NCBI RefSeq assembly: GCF_047495875.1
Contig: NC_092497.1
Location: forward strand, 67,006,992 to 67,070,991
Reading direction: 5' to 3'
Length of the DNA: 64,000 bases
Source: Pithys albifrons albifrons
Taxonomy: Eukaryota > Chordata > Aves > Passeriformes > Thamnophilidae
Part shown: piece after piece, positions 23,826 to 37,566 of the stretch
Layout: each line of letters begins with the position of its first letter
Numbering within the stretch: position 1 is the stretch's first letter
Notes under the pieces: model-generated
What the model saw: only the letters and a program-made list of their open reading frames with translations
The model's database searches: none
Told to the model about the DNA's origin: nothing
Program-made: the position numbers and the translations under genes

Positions 23826-26800
23826 ATGTAATAAATAAATATAAAAAAGAGAAATGAGTCATAGTGGCAATAATGGCCAAAATTCTAAACATTTAATACC
23901 TTTTATTTGTTAATTTGCCAAAATTTAGAGAAATTGAAGAATTCAGCCTGAAGCCAGCTATCCTGGGCATAAACAACACCTAAATTGTAGTTCAATTCAG
24001 GCAAATTATCCAGTCTTAGACTTAAGTCACTGAAATTGTTAACAGTTAGTACTAAGGTTTAATAAACAGTAGTAGGCAAAACCCCAACACTATGTTTAAT
24101 GAAAACAACATTAATGGACACCATCTGTAAAATTAATCTTATAGGCTAAGATGAAGATAAAGGTTTTGTTGCCTTGTTGATTTATGCCTCATCCTTGTCC
24201 TCTTCCTCTGCAGTATTCATATGTGCACAAGGGCATTTTTGTCCTATTCCTGAGGAAAAAGCAGCAATGGAGGCAGATTTAGATGCAATCTAACATAGTA
24301 CTGCCCAAGAATGACTTAATCTTCAGAATTATGACATCTTTATTTCTACCTATATTCTCTGCCTCATGTGCTAAAGAGAACTACAAGTACAGGATATCCA
24401 AAGCACCACAGCAACCAGTGTTGGGAATCCTACTGATCCTATCGGGCAATCAGAGGAAACAGAGACAGAGAAACAGATGGGCTGCAGTCATTTGCCTAAA
24501 CATAGATGTCTTACTACCCTCCAGCTGACATTCAGAAGTGGGATGGTTCCCTGTAGTGATTATGTCCTATCTGCCAGTGATGCATGAATGTTCACATAGT
24601 TTAGTGCACTAGAACAGCATTAGGTGCCTACCTCAGGAAAGTGAACCCTATATAATATATATTTTCATCTTGCTAGAAAAACTGAGGAAACAAAATCTCC
24701 ACCCATAGAACACAAAGAATATTTAATAGCACAAACTGTGCCATGCAGGTACATCAGCCTGGAAAGTACCTTGCTTTTGGAGAGAGGGGAGGGACAAAGT
24801 GTTCAGCCAGCACTGTAGGACAATTTGTTATTCAGGTCAGGATAAAAAGATGCAACTATTGCATAAAGTAGTTCAGTTACTGTTGGTTAACAGAATTTAG
24901 AACACTTGGAAATACCTTTAATCTATTTGTTGATGTCTGTTCTTGGTTTATATCACCCATTAACAACAGTTGTTCTTCTAAAAAACCCCAAAACCCGACA
25001 AAACAAAAAAAAAAAAGAGTTGAGACTACTGCCCAGGGGTAATAAATTTCACAAAAATAGCAATTAATTCAATGAGCCTTGATCTCTATAGGCATCTACT
25101 GCTTCTCTAGAGACATTTAACTCTTTAGATCTCATTGCTTTCAGTTGGCCTTAATTTGTGAAATCTCTATTTATCCCTGTTTTATCTTTCCTTTTAATTT
25201 CTTATTTGCAGTAAGGAAATACATGCTTAGAGCAGAAAGAAGAAAGTGAGTCCAAGTACTTTTATTCTCTATATAAAGAGAGAATAACATTTAAGAGAAT
25301 AAAATTTCTGACATTCAAAAAATTGAGATAGATTAGGTGGAATGGAGGATATGCAAAGCAACCAATATAAACGTAGTGGCAAGAATGCTAGATTTGAAAT
25401 ACCACCTCTTCCCTAGGCAAAGAAAAACACTAGGGATTTATATTCAGAGTAAAACACTTTCTCCTTAGCTATTGTGCCTACATTGTCTTCTTGTACATAT
25501 CTTTATTCTCACTCTTTCCTTGTGAAGGAGTTGATAATGCCCAGACCAACATAGAAGGGAAATGGCATAAACGTTTTGCGAAGAAATGGGTTCGACATTC
25601 CTCTGTTAAGGTGGATTAGATTCACATCTTCTAGGGCTTTCCTTGACTGGCTGCCTATAGTCCACTTATACTGAAGAAGACGAATTAGTACAATTGGCAT
25701 ATGTTTGCTTAAAGGAAATTTGTCACACAAAGGTATTTTTGATGAAGTCATAAATGGCATATGAATCCTTAAAATCAGAGAAGATGGAAGATACTTTAAT
25801 GGAAATGCTTATTGCCAAGTAGTCGCATGCCATTAATGGCTTAGGCCACATGTGGGTAGTGGCATAAAACAGAAAGGAGTGTGAGTGTTTTCTGGGACAG
25901 ATTATGGCAGTTCCTCATTTTGTGCCAAGAATAAGCACAACAGTTGTGGTTTTGGAAAAATGAAATGCTACAGAGCATAGAGATTTTTCCAGTGCATACC
26001 CAGCCAAAAGGAAAAGTTCATTTGTTCTTCATAGCCTGTACAGCAATTAAGTAATTATATGCAGCTAGTGAAAAAAGCCCATGAAGTATTAAAATTTTTA
26101 TTTACTAGAAATATAAATCACAAGATGTGTTACTTTTCTAGGGAATCAGATGATGAAGACTGAATGGAAATGGAAGAAAGCTTAATTTTGCAGTTTTTTG
26201 CCACTTATAAGAAACAGAAACTTTTTTGATGTTTAATTCTTCACACAATCTTTCATAGTATCAGGATGTTACAATTATTAAGTGTAAGACGACCTCTGCT
26301 TTACAGGGAAAGTGCTCATAAAATACAATAGTTTTCTTTACAACATGTAAAAATTTGTTGTATTAATTTTTTATCCCATATATTCAATTATTTTGTCTTG
26401 ATAACCTCTTTTCCCCATTCTTTTTTAAAGCTAATGCAAGTGAAGACCATTTTCTTTGACTACTTTTCTCTAATATTTTCATGGAACAAGGTTGTTACTT
26501 TTCTGTTAAGACAGTTTTTTTTTTCATTTCCTAAACCAATAATTCAAGAGACATTAAAATTAACATATATGAAACAATCATATGCAAAATTAGGTATTTG
26601 AGAGTCTCCAACAAAAATTCATCTAAGACAGGCAGTTGAGTTTTTTTTTACATCAGTTTGCATTCTGTTTTATACTATTTTCCTATGACATTAGTAACTT
26701 TGTTTTTACCTAGTATTCTAGTCTTTTCAAATATATGATGTAGTGGGATCAGATTCCTTGGGTTTCTAAGCATGCTACTATTTGGTAACTAAATACTAAA

Positions 26801-28071
26801 CACAGAAAACAGTTTACAAATGCTAAAATATGAGTAAGTTGATAGTACTAAACATGTAATCACTTTTCCATGTTTTTAGAAAAATCCAGCAATAGCTTGG
26901 GTCAGAATTGTATAGACTACCTTGATCTTCATGTAGGTCCTCCATAAAATATCTTGAAGTGAAAAGATTCTCACAATTACTATTTTTTTTTGAAAGTTCT
27001 TACAATAACTATTTTGGAAATTCAGATTGTAGCAAGTCAATGTACAATCTGTTGAAATAATAGATTAACAAAAATGATTAAAGAAAATATTTATAAATAC
27101 TAAATATATATGGTGTGTAATTTAAGACCAAAATCTTAATTAGAACATGGAATTTTGCAGTTTATAAGACCAAAGAATTGAATTTTTGCATGTTTAATTT
27201 ATATGATTCATCAAGCGGTTAACTTCAACCTGGTTTCTATTATAACTAGTGAGCAGTTAGCATTATGCACTCCTAATATTGCTGGTTTTTTTCTATATTA
27301 GACTTAAGAATTTGAAACAATTATTAACAAACATAAGACTTCATCTCTCTCTTAGCTTTGTACTAGTAAAAATTCCTGTGCTGATATCTTATTTACTACA
27401 GCCATTCAGCCTGCTACACTATTTACCTGCTTCTTTCCTCTAGTTCTGCACCTGTCAGACAGGCTCAGGCAGTCTAGTGCAAATTATTACTTAACTATCT
27501 GGAAGGCACAGGTAGATGTGTGTTTCCTTAGTAAGAAAATCAGGCTTTCAGTAGGAGTCTTCTATAGGTACCTGTGCTAAGGGTTCACTCATATAAGTGA
27601 ATCTGGTTGTATGGTTTGCAATGAGTAGGGTTAAAAGGCTGGAAACCTGACTCTGTACTGTTTGCATCATCCCTGTGTTACTGACACTGATGAAGGAATG
27701 GTTTCCTCATGCTCCCCCTATTACTCTATGAATTTGTACCTTCAGAAGACTCTTCCATCTTAGATCAACTTGAATATTTCTGTTTCCAGGACTCAAGACA
27801 ATTCATGACTGTCCAAGATTTGGTTTTGGTTTTGCAAAATACCATGTCAGGATTATTTCTTTTTTCTTTTTTCTTCCCAACAGAAAATTTCTTACGCTTG
27901 TTTGTTTCTACATGAATAGCATCATGTTGTCATTTTTCTACCTATTGTCACATGTGTTTGTGACATAATACAGGTATAATTTACATATTTGTAATGGCTT
28001 TCTATAAGCCTGCATGAAGAAATGCTTTTTGCTAAGATTCACTCACTTTTCTCACGGACTTGTTTCACAGA
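23826..28071. other. single-copy AT-rich DNA, nothing recognised
   Basis: No gene, RNA gene or transposon was recognised. A-rich low-complexity sequence lies at about 24980-25018. Open frames of 67-83 codons on both strands lack motifs. Confidence 0.5.
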
Positions 28072-28570
28072 TCATAGAATCATAGAATCAATTGGGTTGG
28101 AAAAGACCTCCAAGATCATCAAGTCCAACCTTTCATCCAACTCCAGAACATTTACTAGATCACGGAACTCAGTGCCACGTCCAATCTCAGTTTAAAAATC
28201 TCCAGGCATGGTGAATCCACCACCTGTCTGGGCAGCCCATTCCAATGCCTGATTACTCTCTCTGGAAAGAATTTTTTTCTGATCTCCAACTTAAATTTCC
28301 CCTGGCAGAGCTTAAGCCCGTGCCCCTTGTCCTATTGCTGAGTGCCTGGGAGAAGAGACCAACCCCCGCCTGGCTAGAACTTCCCTTCAGGTAGTTCTAG
28401 ACAGTGCTGAGGTCACCTCTGAGCCTCCTCTTCTCCAGGCTAAACAACCCCAGCTCCCTCAGCCTCTCCCCATAGGGCTTGTGCTCCAGTCCCTTCACCA
28501 GCCTTGTTGCTCTTCTTTGGACCCGCTCCAGCCCCTCAATAGATTTCCTAAAATGAGGGGCCCAGAACTT
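28072..28570 (-). mobile_element. CR1 LINE 3' UTR, minus strand, well preserved
   Basis: It opens with TCATAGAATCATAGAATC, the reversed CR1 terminal repeat. It then runs through GGGTTGGAAAAGACCTCCAA, GATCATCAAGTCCAACC, TTGTCCTATTGCTGAGTGCC and GAGCCTCCTCTTCTCCAGGC. It is 5'-truncated in GAGGGGCCCAGAACTT, exactly where the AAT-type microsatellite starts. It is among the least diverged CR1 pieces in the window. The 61-codon plus-strand frame at its end is a repeat artefact. Confidence 0.95.
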
Positions 28571-28583
28571 AATAATAATAATG

Positions 28584-28661
<78 letters not shown>
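28571..28661. repeat. compound (AAT)n/(AATGAT)n microsatellite
   Basis: AATAATAATAATG units, then six-base AATGAT repeats, then about 13 AAT units to 28661. It abuts the truncated 5' end of the CR1 copy with no spacer. Confidence 0.95.
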
Positions 28662-31600
28662 GCTAAACTAGTACAAACAAGATTTTGACAAGAGAAATCT
28701 TCAGCAACTTTACAATATTAGCCATAAAATATAAGTACTATAATAACATAGCAAAGCAAGAATATTTCATGTAATCAGTTCTTATGACAGCAAATGATCT
28801 GAGATCTAGTGCTACCTGCAGGAACAAAATTTTCTATGATACGGCTTCTTGTATTTTCTGTGTGGAGAATGGTATTTTAAGTAGTGGGTCAAGGTTTTAC
28901 TATGTTTTATCAATTTATGATAAAAGAAGATACCTATTCTAACATGTCTTATTATCCTAAAAAAGAAGAGGGTACATTATGAATCACACTTTCCAATTCT
29001 TCCAAGATCAGTCACAGAAAAAAAAGAACAGTATAAACCCAACATACATCAATGGCTAAAGAAGAGGACTGAAAGATCATGAAAATTGCAAGCAGATATA
29101 TCTGAAGCAAGAAGGGAGGAAAGATGATTTTTTTTCATAATCCTTGAAAGCCTAACTGTGGGGCAAAAGTTTTCAGGACTCTTGATTTTGTCAGTCATAG
29201 ATGCAGACTATTAGTGCTCCTAGGTACACCAAGATAATGTACAGGAAGTCTCTAGTTTTGTAGCAGACTCCTTGAAGATGCTGTATACAATTGTATATAT
29301 TTTAGTCAGCCTTGTTACTGTTCCATGTAAATCTCTAATGAGTTTTCTCTTGAAGATGTAATTCATCATTTCTGAAGTTTAGCAGAACAACTATACAATC
29401 CAAGTCTCACTGACTTTGATAAAAATGACCAAGGGAAAGCTGGGTGAGGGAGGAAGTGGAGTCTCAAATACAGACTGTTATAAATCATGTATAGAAACAG
29501 GGCTGTACCACTCATTACAAATGCTTCTTGGAACCCAGTAATAAAATAATCTTCCCTAAGGAAATGAGAATAAAAAGAAGGGCAGATGTCATTTTCAGGA
29601 AAATAATTGATTGGTGAGATGAGAGAAGAGAAACAGGAAAAAACAACCTCTACAGGAAATCAACTGTTAATAAATATCAAAAACTACAGTCAAGTGACAA
29701 GATAAGCTGCAGCATATGTTCTTCCAGCTACAAAATGGAAATCATTTTCTATAGAAGAGATGCTGATAAGCCTGTCTCCTCCCACAAATGCAATCATTTT
29801 ACATTTTATATTATTTGAAAAGAGCTTGATGATTTTCCTTTGAACAAAAAAAGATGATTCACATTTACCTGTCAACAGAATTTTCAATTCATCTGTTTTG
29901 CCTGTGTATTTAAAGGCATATGACAAAACCACAGCATTCCAGGGAGGAAACTTTAGTGAGATGTAAATAAATAATAATTCATAGCCACAAATATTTCTTT
30001 ACCTTCATCCTAAGTCAAATTACTGTAAATTAAAAACCAAAGAGTTTATAAACTGTGGCACTTTTTTTTCAATAACAGATTGCACTTATGTGCAATATTC
30101 TCAACAAGTTCAAAGAAGGTATCCCCCAAAAATAACACCCACTATGAAGGGTAACATACGACAATAATTAGGATGTCATTTGAAGTCTAGATTTAAAAGG
30201 AAAGTTAATATCCCAGATATATTTTGCAGTTGTCTAAACAGGGCTAGTGCAGTAGTACATGCAGAGAGTCTGATAGAAGGTAGGGAAGAACAAGTATAGA
30301 TAGTAAAGAATTGGGCATCTGTTTTACATTACTAATAAATTAGTGTTCAAACCTCCTTTTCATTAAGTAGGAAACCTTGGAAGTGAAGTCTGATTAAGAG
30401 TTAAAAGTTTTGTGAAAAGTAGTATCTTGACAATATTTCAATAATCTTTCTCGTGATGTCCTGATGGTATTGGTTCTTGTCACATTTTAAGTCTACTAGG
30501 AACAGACAGATAGAGATAACAGATGCAAATGGGAGGTTGTGGGTTTTTGTTCTGAAGTTGTCTGTAAGACAATAAAAGAAAGGCAAGAGGATTCACTTTT
30601 TCCCAATCTACAAGTCAGAAATAACAATATAATAACATATTTTCCATGGGGTACTGCAAATAGAAAAAAGGTAGCCTTATAAAGGACAAAATTGTTAGTT
30701 TTGTCCTTTCTGGTGGATAGGCCTCATGTAAGTGGTTTTTAAAGAAGAAATCCTCTACCTTTTCCAATGGTGTACTAGTAAGAGTCCTGTCTAAGAGTGC
30801 TGTCTTTCTTCAGGGAGTTCTGGGCATAGCACTTCATTTGGGAATGATCTGTCGGCCCTGCCGGCCTGATACTCACAGTACTCCACCAGTGCTGCCCCAG
30901 AGAGATGCAAGATGGCTCATCAGCAGGCTTATACCACCCAAAATATGCTCTGCTCCTGCCTCTAGGATTTTCCTATCCTAATGAACACGAGGGCATTTGA
31001 CTTTAACTATCTATCAGGAGATAGTACAATTTACACCTGACAGAATTTGAGTGGAACAAAACACCTTCTGATTTCCTTCTGTTTGCGTCAAGAGAAGACC
31101 ACAATTTATGTTAGAAAACCACACTGGGCAACAAGGATTAGAACAAGAAGATAGTAAGTCATGAATCCATTACACAACAAATTTGAAGAAACTTATGTTT
31201 ATTTCAAATGTGATTCATTCCTATAGCAAGAAATAATGAAACACAGAACCTAAATTATTTTGCTTACTGAAGCTAGACATCTGGACTGACCAGACTTGCA
31301 AAGAACTGACTTTCTGCATAACACCAAAACTAGTCCTGATATAAACAGTAATTTATGGTGCCCAGTAATAACAAGTCCATAGCAAATAAATAACATTCTT
31401 ATTAAGTAATTACAAAATGACTACTTCTTATAGAACCTGAAAAAAAGAAAGTTACATAAACTACAAAATACCAATAGTTTTATAGTCAGATTTGTGTCAG
31501 TTTTTACAGATGGAAGTTTTCATTCAGGGACACTGACTCTAGAGTGTTGTAAAAACAGTTCTCAGAAAAATAAAAAGTCCTGTCCTAAACCTGAAAATCT

Positions 31601-33411
31601 TTTGAGACAGTGACAAATATGAGGTTTATTTAATATATTAGTGATTTTTAGTAATACCATAATTCCATGAGACTTTTTTTTAATCTGGGTAAGTGTAACT
31701 AATGCTGAATATCTTTCAAAGTTAATGTATAACTGTTAAAGACAGTACTGTGCAAATGAAAAGAACAGATGTTGAATTTCAAAAATTTTTAACTGGCATC
31801 TCATTGTGATCACCAATGGTTGTGCAGATTTGTGTGGAAAAGTCAGCAGAGCAACTGTAGAATCAGCTACTTGATGTTTTATTTAAATTCTACAAAACTC
31901 TGGAACATTATCAGTCCCCATTTTATATTGATCATTATTTTTCTGCAAGTTTCAGTTCTTAAAACAAAATTCATAATTATGCTATTGAAGTTTGAAGTAT
32001 TTTTAGCAGTGATTTTGTGATTGAATCTGCAGCTTTTGCCACTATGACTCCACATTTTTACTCTGCTCTGTGCGTGACAATTTCATCCCCATTGAGATTA
32101 CCCACAGTCACTAATACAAGGCTTTAAAAGAGTTTAATTGACTAGGGAAGGCATTATTGTAATTATTCCACATAATACCAGCACTACAGGGTTTTTCAAG
32201 TGAATTTAATTTCAGAAATATAAACACACTGTTTTATCACTCCATTCATAAAACTTTAAGGTTGCCTGCCCCCATGGTCAGAAGTGCTGTAAGTCTGCCT
32301 TTGGACACATTTCTCTAACATATATAGATTATAACTAGCAATAGTATAACAAGGGAAGCTCTGGTGTACATTCTCACTGAAAAATAGCCTCTCTACACAA
32401 TGTACCCTTTTAGATTTCAGGGTGAAAAAACCCATGGACCAACATACTATATCTGTGCTGTGTTCAATTGCATGAATTTTCCACCGGAAGGAGAAGTCAA
32501 GGAAATCAAGGAAAAGAAGATACTCTTTGGATGGAAAGCTTTATTTTAACTTCAGTCAAAAGCATATTACAGGGATGAGTTATGGCCTTGTGGTGTCTGT
32601 CTGAATGAAGAGCTCAATATAAATTCTTTCCAACTTGTATTCTCCTAGTGCTCTTACTAGTCTCATGGTAAAAGCTCATACATCTAAATCTTTCTGAAAT
32701 TTGTGTATGACTCAAGACAAAACACTTTTCTTGCCTTTACCTGCATGTCTACTCTCAAGAACAAAGTGGATAGGGAAGAAAATCACAGCTTCTTCATTCT
32801 GTGTGTCCTGCTTCAACATCTGCCATGCATGAACAGGAAGAGAGGAGATCTCTGGCTATTTTTGCTTCTGGTATTTAAAAAGGAAGAAAATCAAATGTTT
32901 CTATGCAACATCACTGTATAGCAATGCACAGCTGACTCAACTAAGCAATGCACAATGGAACTGCATCTAATTTGCCTTTTCATATGGAAGTAATAAATAC
33001 TCTGAATGTTCTGTTTGGTTTTTTGTTTTTTTTTTTTCAGCTGCCACATACATCAAGCCCCTGAACCAAGAAACAATATGGTTGCATTGGTGGTGGTTCA
33101 ACATAACTTAAAAATAACATCCAAATTACTCAGCAAGCACAGGGAAGAGTTTGTTCATCAGTCTCTGTACACTGTTTCTGGGGTAGCCTAGGAATTTTGC
33201 TAGGCACCTTAGGCTGTCTGGAAAGGATCATTGGGAGAGTTCTAATCTGGGTAAGATCTAACACTCATTTCTGACAACTCCTGTCTGCCCTTCTCCCTAA
33301 AACTGTGATTTAGTCTGCAGCCGGCTCTTACCAAAGGAGGAACCAGATGGCTTTTGGCTGGTGCCAGGTAGGGACCTATGCACTGGCAAGGTCTGGTGTC
33401 ACAAGCAGACT
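28662..33411. other. single-copy DNA, nothing recognised
   Basis: I see no retroelement body, RNA gene or credible exon. A pyrimidine run ending in CAG at about 33018-33040 precedes a 61-codon frame and looks like a splice acceptor, but nothing else supports an exon. The stretch 33200-33410 is GC-richer and may belong to a decayed repeat. Confidence 0.45.
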
Positions 33412-34740
33412 TACAGAATCGAATCACAAAATATCCTGACTTGAAAGGCACATGCAATGATAATCAAAGTCCAACTCCTGGCCCTGCACAGGACAGTCAC
33501 AAGAATCATACCATGTACCTCAAAAATTTTTCCAAACACTCCTTGAACTCTGACAGCTGTGACTGTTTCCCTAGGGAGCCTGTTCCAATGCCCAGCCACT
33601 TTCTAGGTGAAGAACTTTTTCCTGATATCCAGATTAAACCTCCCCAACAAAACTTCGTGGCTTCCCCTTGAGTCCTATCAATTGTCACCAGAGAGAACAG
33701 AATTGGTGTCTACCCCTCCACATTCCCTTGTAAGGACACTGTAGACTATGATGAGGTCTCCCCTAATTTTCTTCTTCTCCAGGCTGAAAAAACCAAGTGA
33801 CCTCTGCTGTTCTTCATAAGGCTTCCCCTCTAGACCCTTCACCATTTTCATAGCCATCCTTTGGATGCTCTCTAATAGCTTAATATCCTTATGTTTTGTT
33901 GCCCACAGCTGCACACAGGACTCAAGGTCAGGCCAATGCAGTGCAGAACAGAGCGGGACAATCCCCTCCCTCAGCTGGGTGGTGATGTTTTGCCTGATGC
34001 CCCCCTGGACAAGGTTGGCTCTCCTGGCTGCAGGGCACTGCGAACTCATATCCAACTTGCCAGCAACTAGTACCCATAGGTCTCTTTCTTGGCACTGCTT
34101 TCCGTGATCTCATTCTAAGCCTATATGAACGCTTGGGGTTGCCCCATCCAGGGTGCAGAATCCAACACTTTCCCTTGTTGATCTTTATGTGGGTGGTGAG
34201 TGCCCAGTCCTCTTATTTGTTGAGGTCTCTCTGCAAGGACTCTCTGCCTTTGCGGGATTCAGCGGGATTCAACTTCTCTGCAGTCTTGCTTAGTATCCCT
34301 TCCAGTCCAGTGTCCAGGTTATTTAGGAAGATGTTGACAAGTACATGGCCTAAGATGGAGTGATGTGGAAACCCACTAGTGACAGGTTACCACTCTGATA
34401 TTACCCCATTCGCTGTTACTCTCTATGCTTGACCCATGAGCCAATTGATCATCCACTCCATGATGTGTTTATGCAGCTGTGTGTTGGACTTTTTTCCCAG
34501 AAGGATACTGTGAGAGACAGTATTGAAAACTTTACTGAAATACAAAAAGATTACATCAGCTTGCTTCCCTTGATCAGCCAGGTGGGTTACATTGTCATGA
34601 AAGAAAATCAGGTTTCTTAAGTAGGACTTTCCTCTCATGAAGCCATGCTGGCCGAGACAATGACTGCGTTGTCTTTCAGGTGTTTTTCAATACTTCCGAG
34701 AATAATCTGCTCTCTATCAGGCACTGAAGTGATACTGACA
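33412..34740 (-). pseudogene. CR1 LINE, ORF2 RT remnant plus 3' UTR
   Basis: Reading the minus strand, the 5' part gives an MEQ-type RT block near 34690 and then LIFFHDNVTHLADQGKQ followed by DVIFLYFSKVFNTVSHSILL at about 34480-34605 (RT motif with FSKVFNT). LHKHIMEWMINWLMG follows. A 125-codon frame at 33678-34055 holds the C-terminal block (SSQCPAARRAN, GLEGKPYEEQQRSLGFFSLE). The 3' UTR reaches 33412, where ACAGAATCGAATCAC is the degraded terminal repeat. Stops and frame breaks make it non-coding. The 5' end is truncated inside RT at about 34740. Confidence 0.9.
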
Positions 34741-35012
34741 GTTATACTGAAAAGCGGCAGAAACAAACCTCTTAACACCAATTTGTAGGTGTTAAAAAGG
34801 GCATTCTTTATTCAGTGTGCTGGACATTCTGAGGATAGCTCCTCTAACCGGACATGCCAAATGACAGATGGACAAGGTTTTTTTATTACACATACTGTTT
34901 ACATATTCATTATATAGTCTCACTTACTTAATTCATATTCATGATTTGCTTTACATATTTACACACTTATTGGAATCTGGATGTACAACCCGTAAACAAG
35001 CAGTTGGATGGT
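34741..35012 (-). mobile_element. LTR-like fragment
   Basis: The segment has GGGCATTCTTTATTCAGTG, whose reverse complement carries an A/T-rich polyadenylation-like signal (GAATAAAGAATG), and GAGGATAGCTCCTCTAACC. This layout is common at the 3' end of avian ERV LTRs read on the minus strand. It separates two oppositely oriented CR1 pieces. The ends, inverted repeats and target duplication are not clear, so the family is a guess. Confidence 0.35.
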
Positions 35013-35021
35013 AGGACTCAC

Positions 35022-35262
35022 AGGGCCATAGTTAACCAGGCTGCACTCTGCCTGAAGGCTGTCAGTAAGTAGCTTGTCTTGTTTAACATCTCTCTAGGTG
35101 ATCTGGAGAAGAGAATGCAGAGCACTCTCATTAGGTTTGCTGATGACAGCAAGGGGGTAACTGTTGTCATATTTGAGGGCCAGGCTGCCTTCTGTGGATC
35201 TAGATAGATGGAACGAAGGGACTGTAAGTGAAATTCAGTTAACACAGAGGCCAAGCTCTAAA
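35022..35262 (+). pseudogene. CR1 LINE RT fragment
   Basis: The plus-strand translation contains SCLTSLGDLEKRMQSTLIRF and ADDSKG at about 35078-35155. This matches the CR1 RT region in which a NDLE block is followed by the F(A)DD catalytic motif (FADDSK here). It is flanked by degraded sequence on both sides. It has no intact frame beyond this block. Confidence 0.75.
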
Positions 35263-35885
35263 GTCAAAGTCCTGCAGCAATGGCTCTACAGAGTCGAGGA
35301 GCAGTTCTGTGGAGATGGCCCTGGTCCTTGCTGGGCAGCGAGCTGAGCTGGAGCCAGGTGCTCCACAGACAGCAGGGATAGCAACACCCAAAGTGGTGTG
35401 AGGGGCAGTATACCACAGAGGAATCACCCTTTATTCAATGTATGTTCTATCATATTTGGATACAATGTTCACTTTTGGTCTTCCAATACAAGAAAAATAT
35501 AGATAAACTGTAATTAAATCAGCAAAAGCCACCAAGGTGAGGCTTGAGCCCTTTCCCTGAAAGGAGAGGCTGCAGTGCTGGGACTGGTTCTGTTGGGAGA
35601 AGGGACAGGTTTGGGGCCACCCAACAGCATCCCCAGCATCAGTGGGAGGGGTTGGAGGAGGCACAGGTGGGTTCTTCACACTGGTGAAGGCTGGAGGTAA
35701 GGAGCAGCTTTTTGCCCAAGGAATAAGATAGAGGCTTAAGGAAACTGGTTTGTCTCTGACTTTGGAGAGTTTCATGTCCAGCTGGGTGAAGCTCTGAGCA
35801 TCTTGGTCTGAGCCCAGAACTCACTCTTCTCTGGGTAAGTGGTTGGACTAGGGGCCTTCTGAATATCTTCTAGTCTGAATTATGT
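35263..35885 (+). mobile_element. CR1-like 3' region, divergent
   Basis: A GC-rich stretch whose end, GGTTGGACTAGGGGCCTTCT then CTAGTCTGAATTATG (35841-35884), is the CR1 3' end layout on the plus strand. The upstream part (35515-35830) is GC-rich UTR-like sequence that I cannot assign with certainty. The first 170 bases are unassigned. Overlapping frames of 60-114 codons on both strands reflect GC content, not genes. Confidence 0.55.
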
Positions 35886-36797
35886 GAAAATCTGAAGAAT
35901 CAAAGATCAAAAAATGGTCACATTTATTTAACTGAAGTTGAAACTTCAGTTTTTAAAATAGGAGAATATTTTTACAGTCTCAAATATGTGCCTTTTTTAC
36001 CAGGGAATATGTCCAATAATAATCTAACTGAAAACAGCAATATTTGCTTATGAGATTTTTAGTTGAGATTGCATTATCAATAGAAAAAATCTGGAAATTT
36101 AATGCTGCAGGGATTTATTTTTTCTTTAGCCTAGTGCCTGAGCTAGATATTCAGTGGATTTGTCCTGTTTCTGTTTATCTCCTTATCAATAGGAAGTGAC
36201 AGAATGCATACTTTTCTTAGACAGGCTGTATTGCAGAGACCAGATGTGTATAAAATCAGATTAAACATGTACAATACCAGTATTCAGTCTTTAAAGGTAC
36301 AATACGGTTGACTGTTTTTTTTCAAAATGTGAGAACATTTTCAAGGCTATGTGGTCCCAGCTGCTGATTGACAAAGATAAAGACATGAAGTTTTCCCAAA
36401 TGAGAGAGAGGAGCAGTGAGCAGTCACTGTACATGCATTTAATAACGTGACTCAAGGCTTTTAATGTTCCTGTAGGAATTCCTAGGATTAGTATTGATAC
36501 ATCCTCTCTTTCACATGATTTGGGAGTAGTATTAGCAGACAGTCACAGCCTAATAGTTGTGCAGTTCCTGAGGTCGTATTTACAAAAGGTATTTAGGTAC
36601 TTAAACAAGCAGATAAATACCTGATGTGATTTTCAGTGTGCTGATATGTTAGGCACAGTCAAGGCATAAAGTCAAGCATCTTAGCAGATAAAAAGATCAA
36701 AGAGCTTATATGTCAAAACAGGGAGGGAAAGTAAATATTCTAACACGGTGCTTTCTATAAGTAAATTGCAAATACCCAAACACAGGAAATCCAGTAT
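35886..36797. other. single-copy DNA, nothing recognised
   Basis: AT-rich sequence with no recognisable gene or repeat. Confidence 0.5.
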
Positions 36798-37260
36798 CTG
36801 TGTTGTAGTTTAAGACTGACACTCCTCAGTTTAGTGCCCATCCCACCAAGACTCTCCCAAACCAGACAGTGCTTGCTCTCTCTCCAACCTCCCTCTCCAC
36901 TCCCCTCTCTTCCAGGGATGGAGTTGAGAATTGAAGGCACAAGAAGGTGAAAATCATGGGCTGAGACAAGAATAATTTACTGGAAAGAGCAAGGAGATAA
37001 GAAAAGGACTGGTATCAGCAAATGATACCAAAAGTATACAAGATGAGAGAATGATTCACATGCAAAATGTTCACTGCAGACACCAATCCAACTCAAGTCC
37101 AGCAACTTTTTCTCGACCAGAAAGGGATACACCTCCTTTGCAGAAGCACGAGAGTGTCCCCTTCTCCTGCTCCTGGCAAAGACATAGCATGGTATCAAAT
37201 AACACTAGTGTCTTGAGCACAATCCTAATGGAGTTTGGTGTCTCTCAATGACTTTCCAGA
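36798..37260 (-). mobile_element. LTR-like segment of avian ERV type
   Basis: The plus strand begins CTGTGTTGTAGTTTAAGAC, then a CCTCCCTCTCC-rich block, AAAATCATGGGCTGAGACAA and AATAATTTACTGG. This recalls the avian ERV LTRs that read TGTGGTTTAA, a C-rich block, then GTGGGTTGAGATAA. The resemblance is from memory of the general pattern only. No paired end or target duplication was found. Confidence 0.4.
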
Positions 37261-37566
37261 AAACCAGTGCTTCTAGTTGATTTAATTCTTAACTCCAGTG
37301 GCTTCTCTATAATGTCTCTCAACCTACTGTTGAAATGTCTTTGCAAATCACAACCTAATTCTTCTTGAGTCTGCTGCTGGATTTTGTGGTAGCCTGCTTG
37401 TAACTGTTTGCGTAGACAATAATTAAATAGAAAATTGAGCCCATCAGCAGTTTCATGAAAGCTGCTGCAATGTGAAAGATGCATACTGCAAGGCAACAAT
37501 GAACATTGGTTTTCAGACATAATTTAGACATAAATGTTTAAATCCTGTTTAGTTCAGACTTTAAAT

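Noticed and set aside
33006..33191. Possible exon after a pyrimidine run ending in CAG
   Set aside because: The acceptor-like pattern is a T run of the kind common here; the reading has no recognisable domain and ends in a stop after 61 codons.
35431..35824. Overlapping frames of 61 and 114 codons
   Set aside because: They lie antisense in GC-rich CR1-like UTR sequence where stops are scarce.
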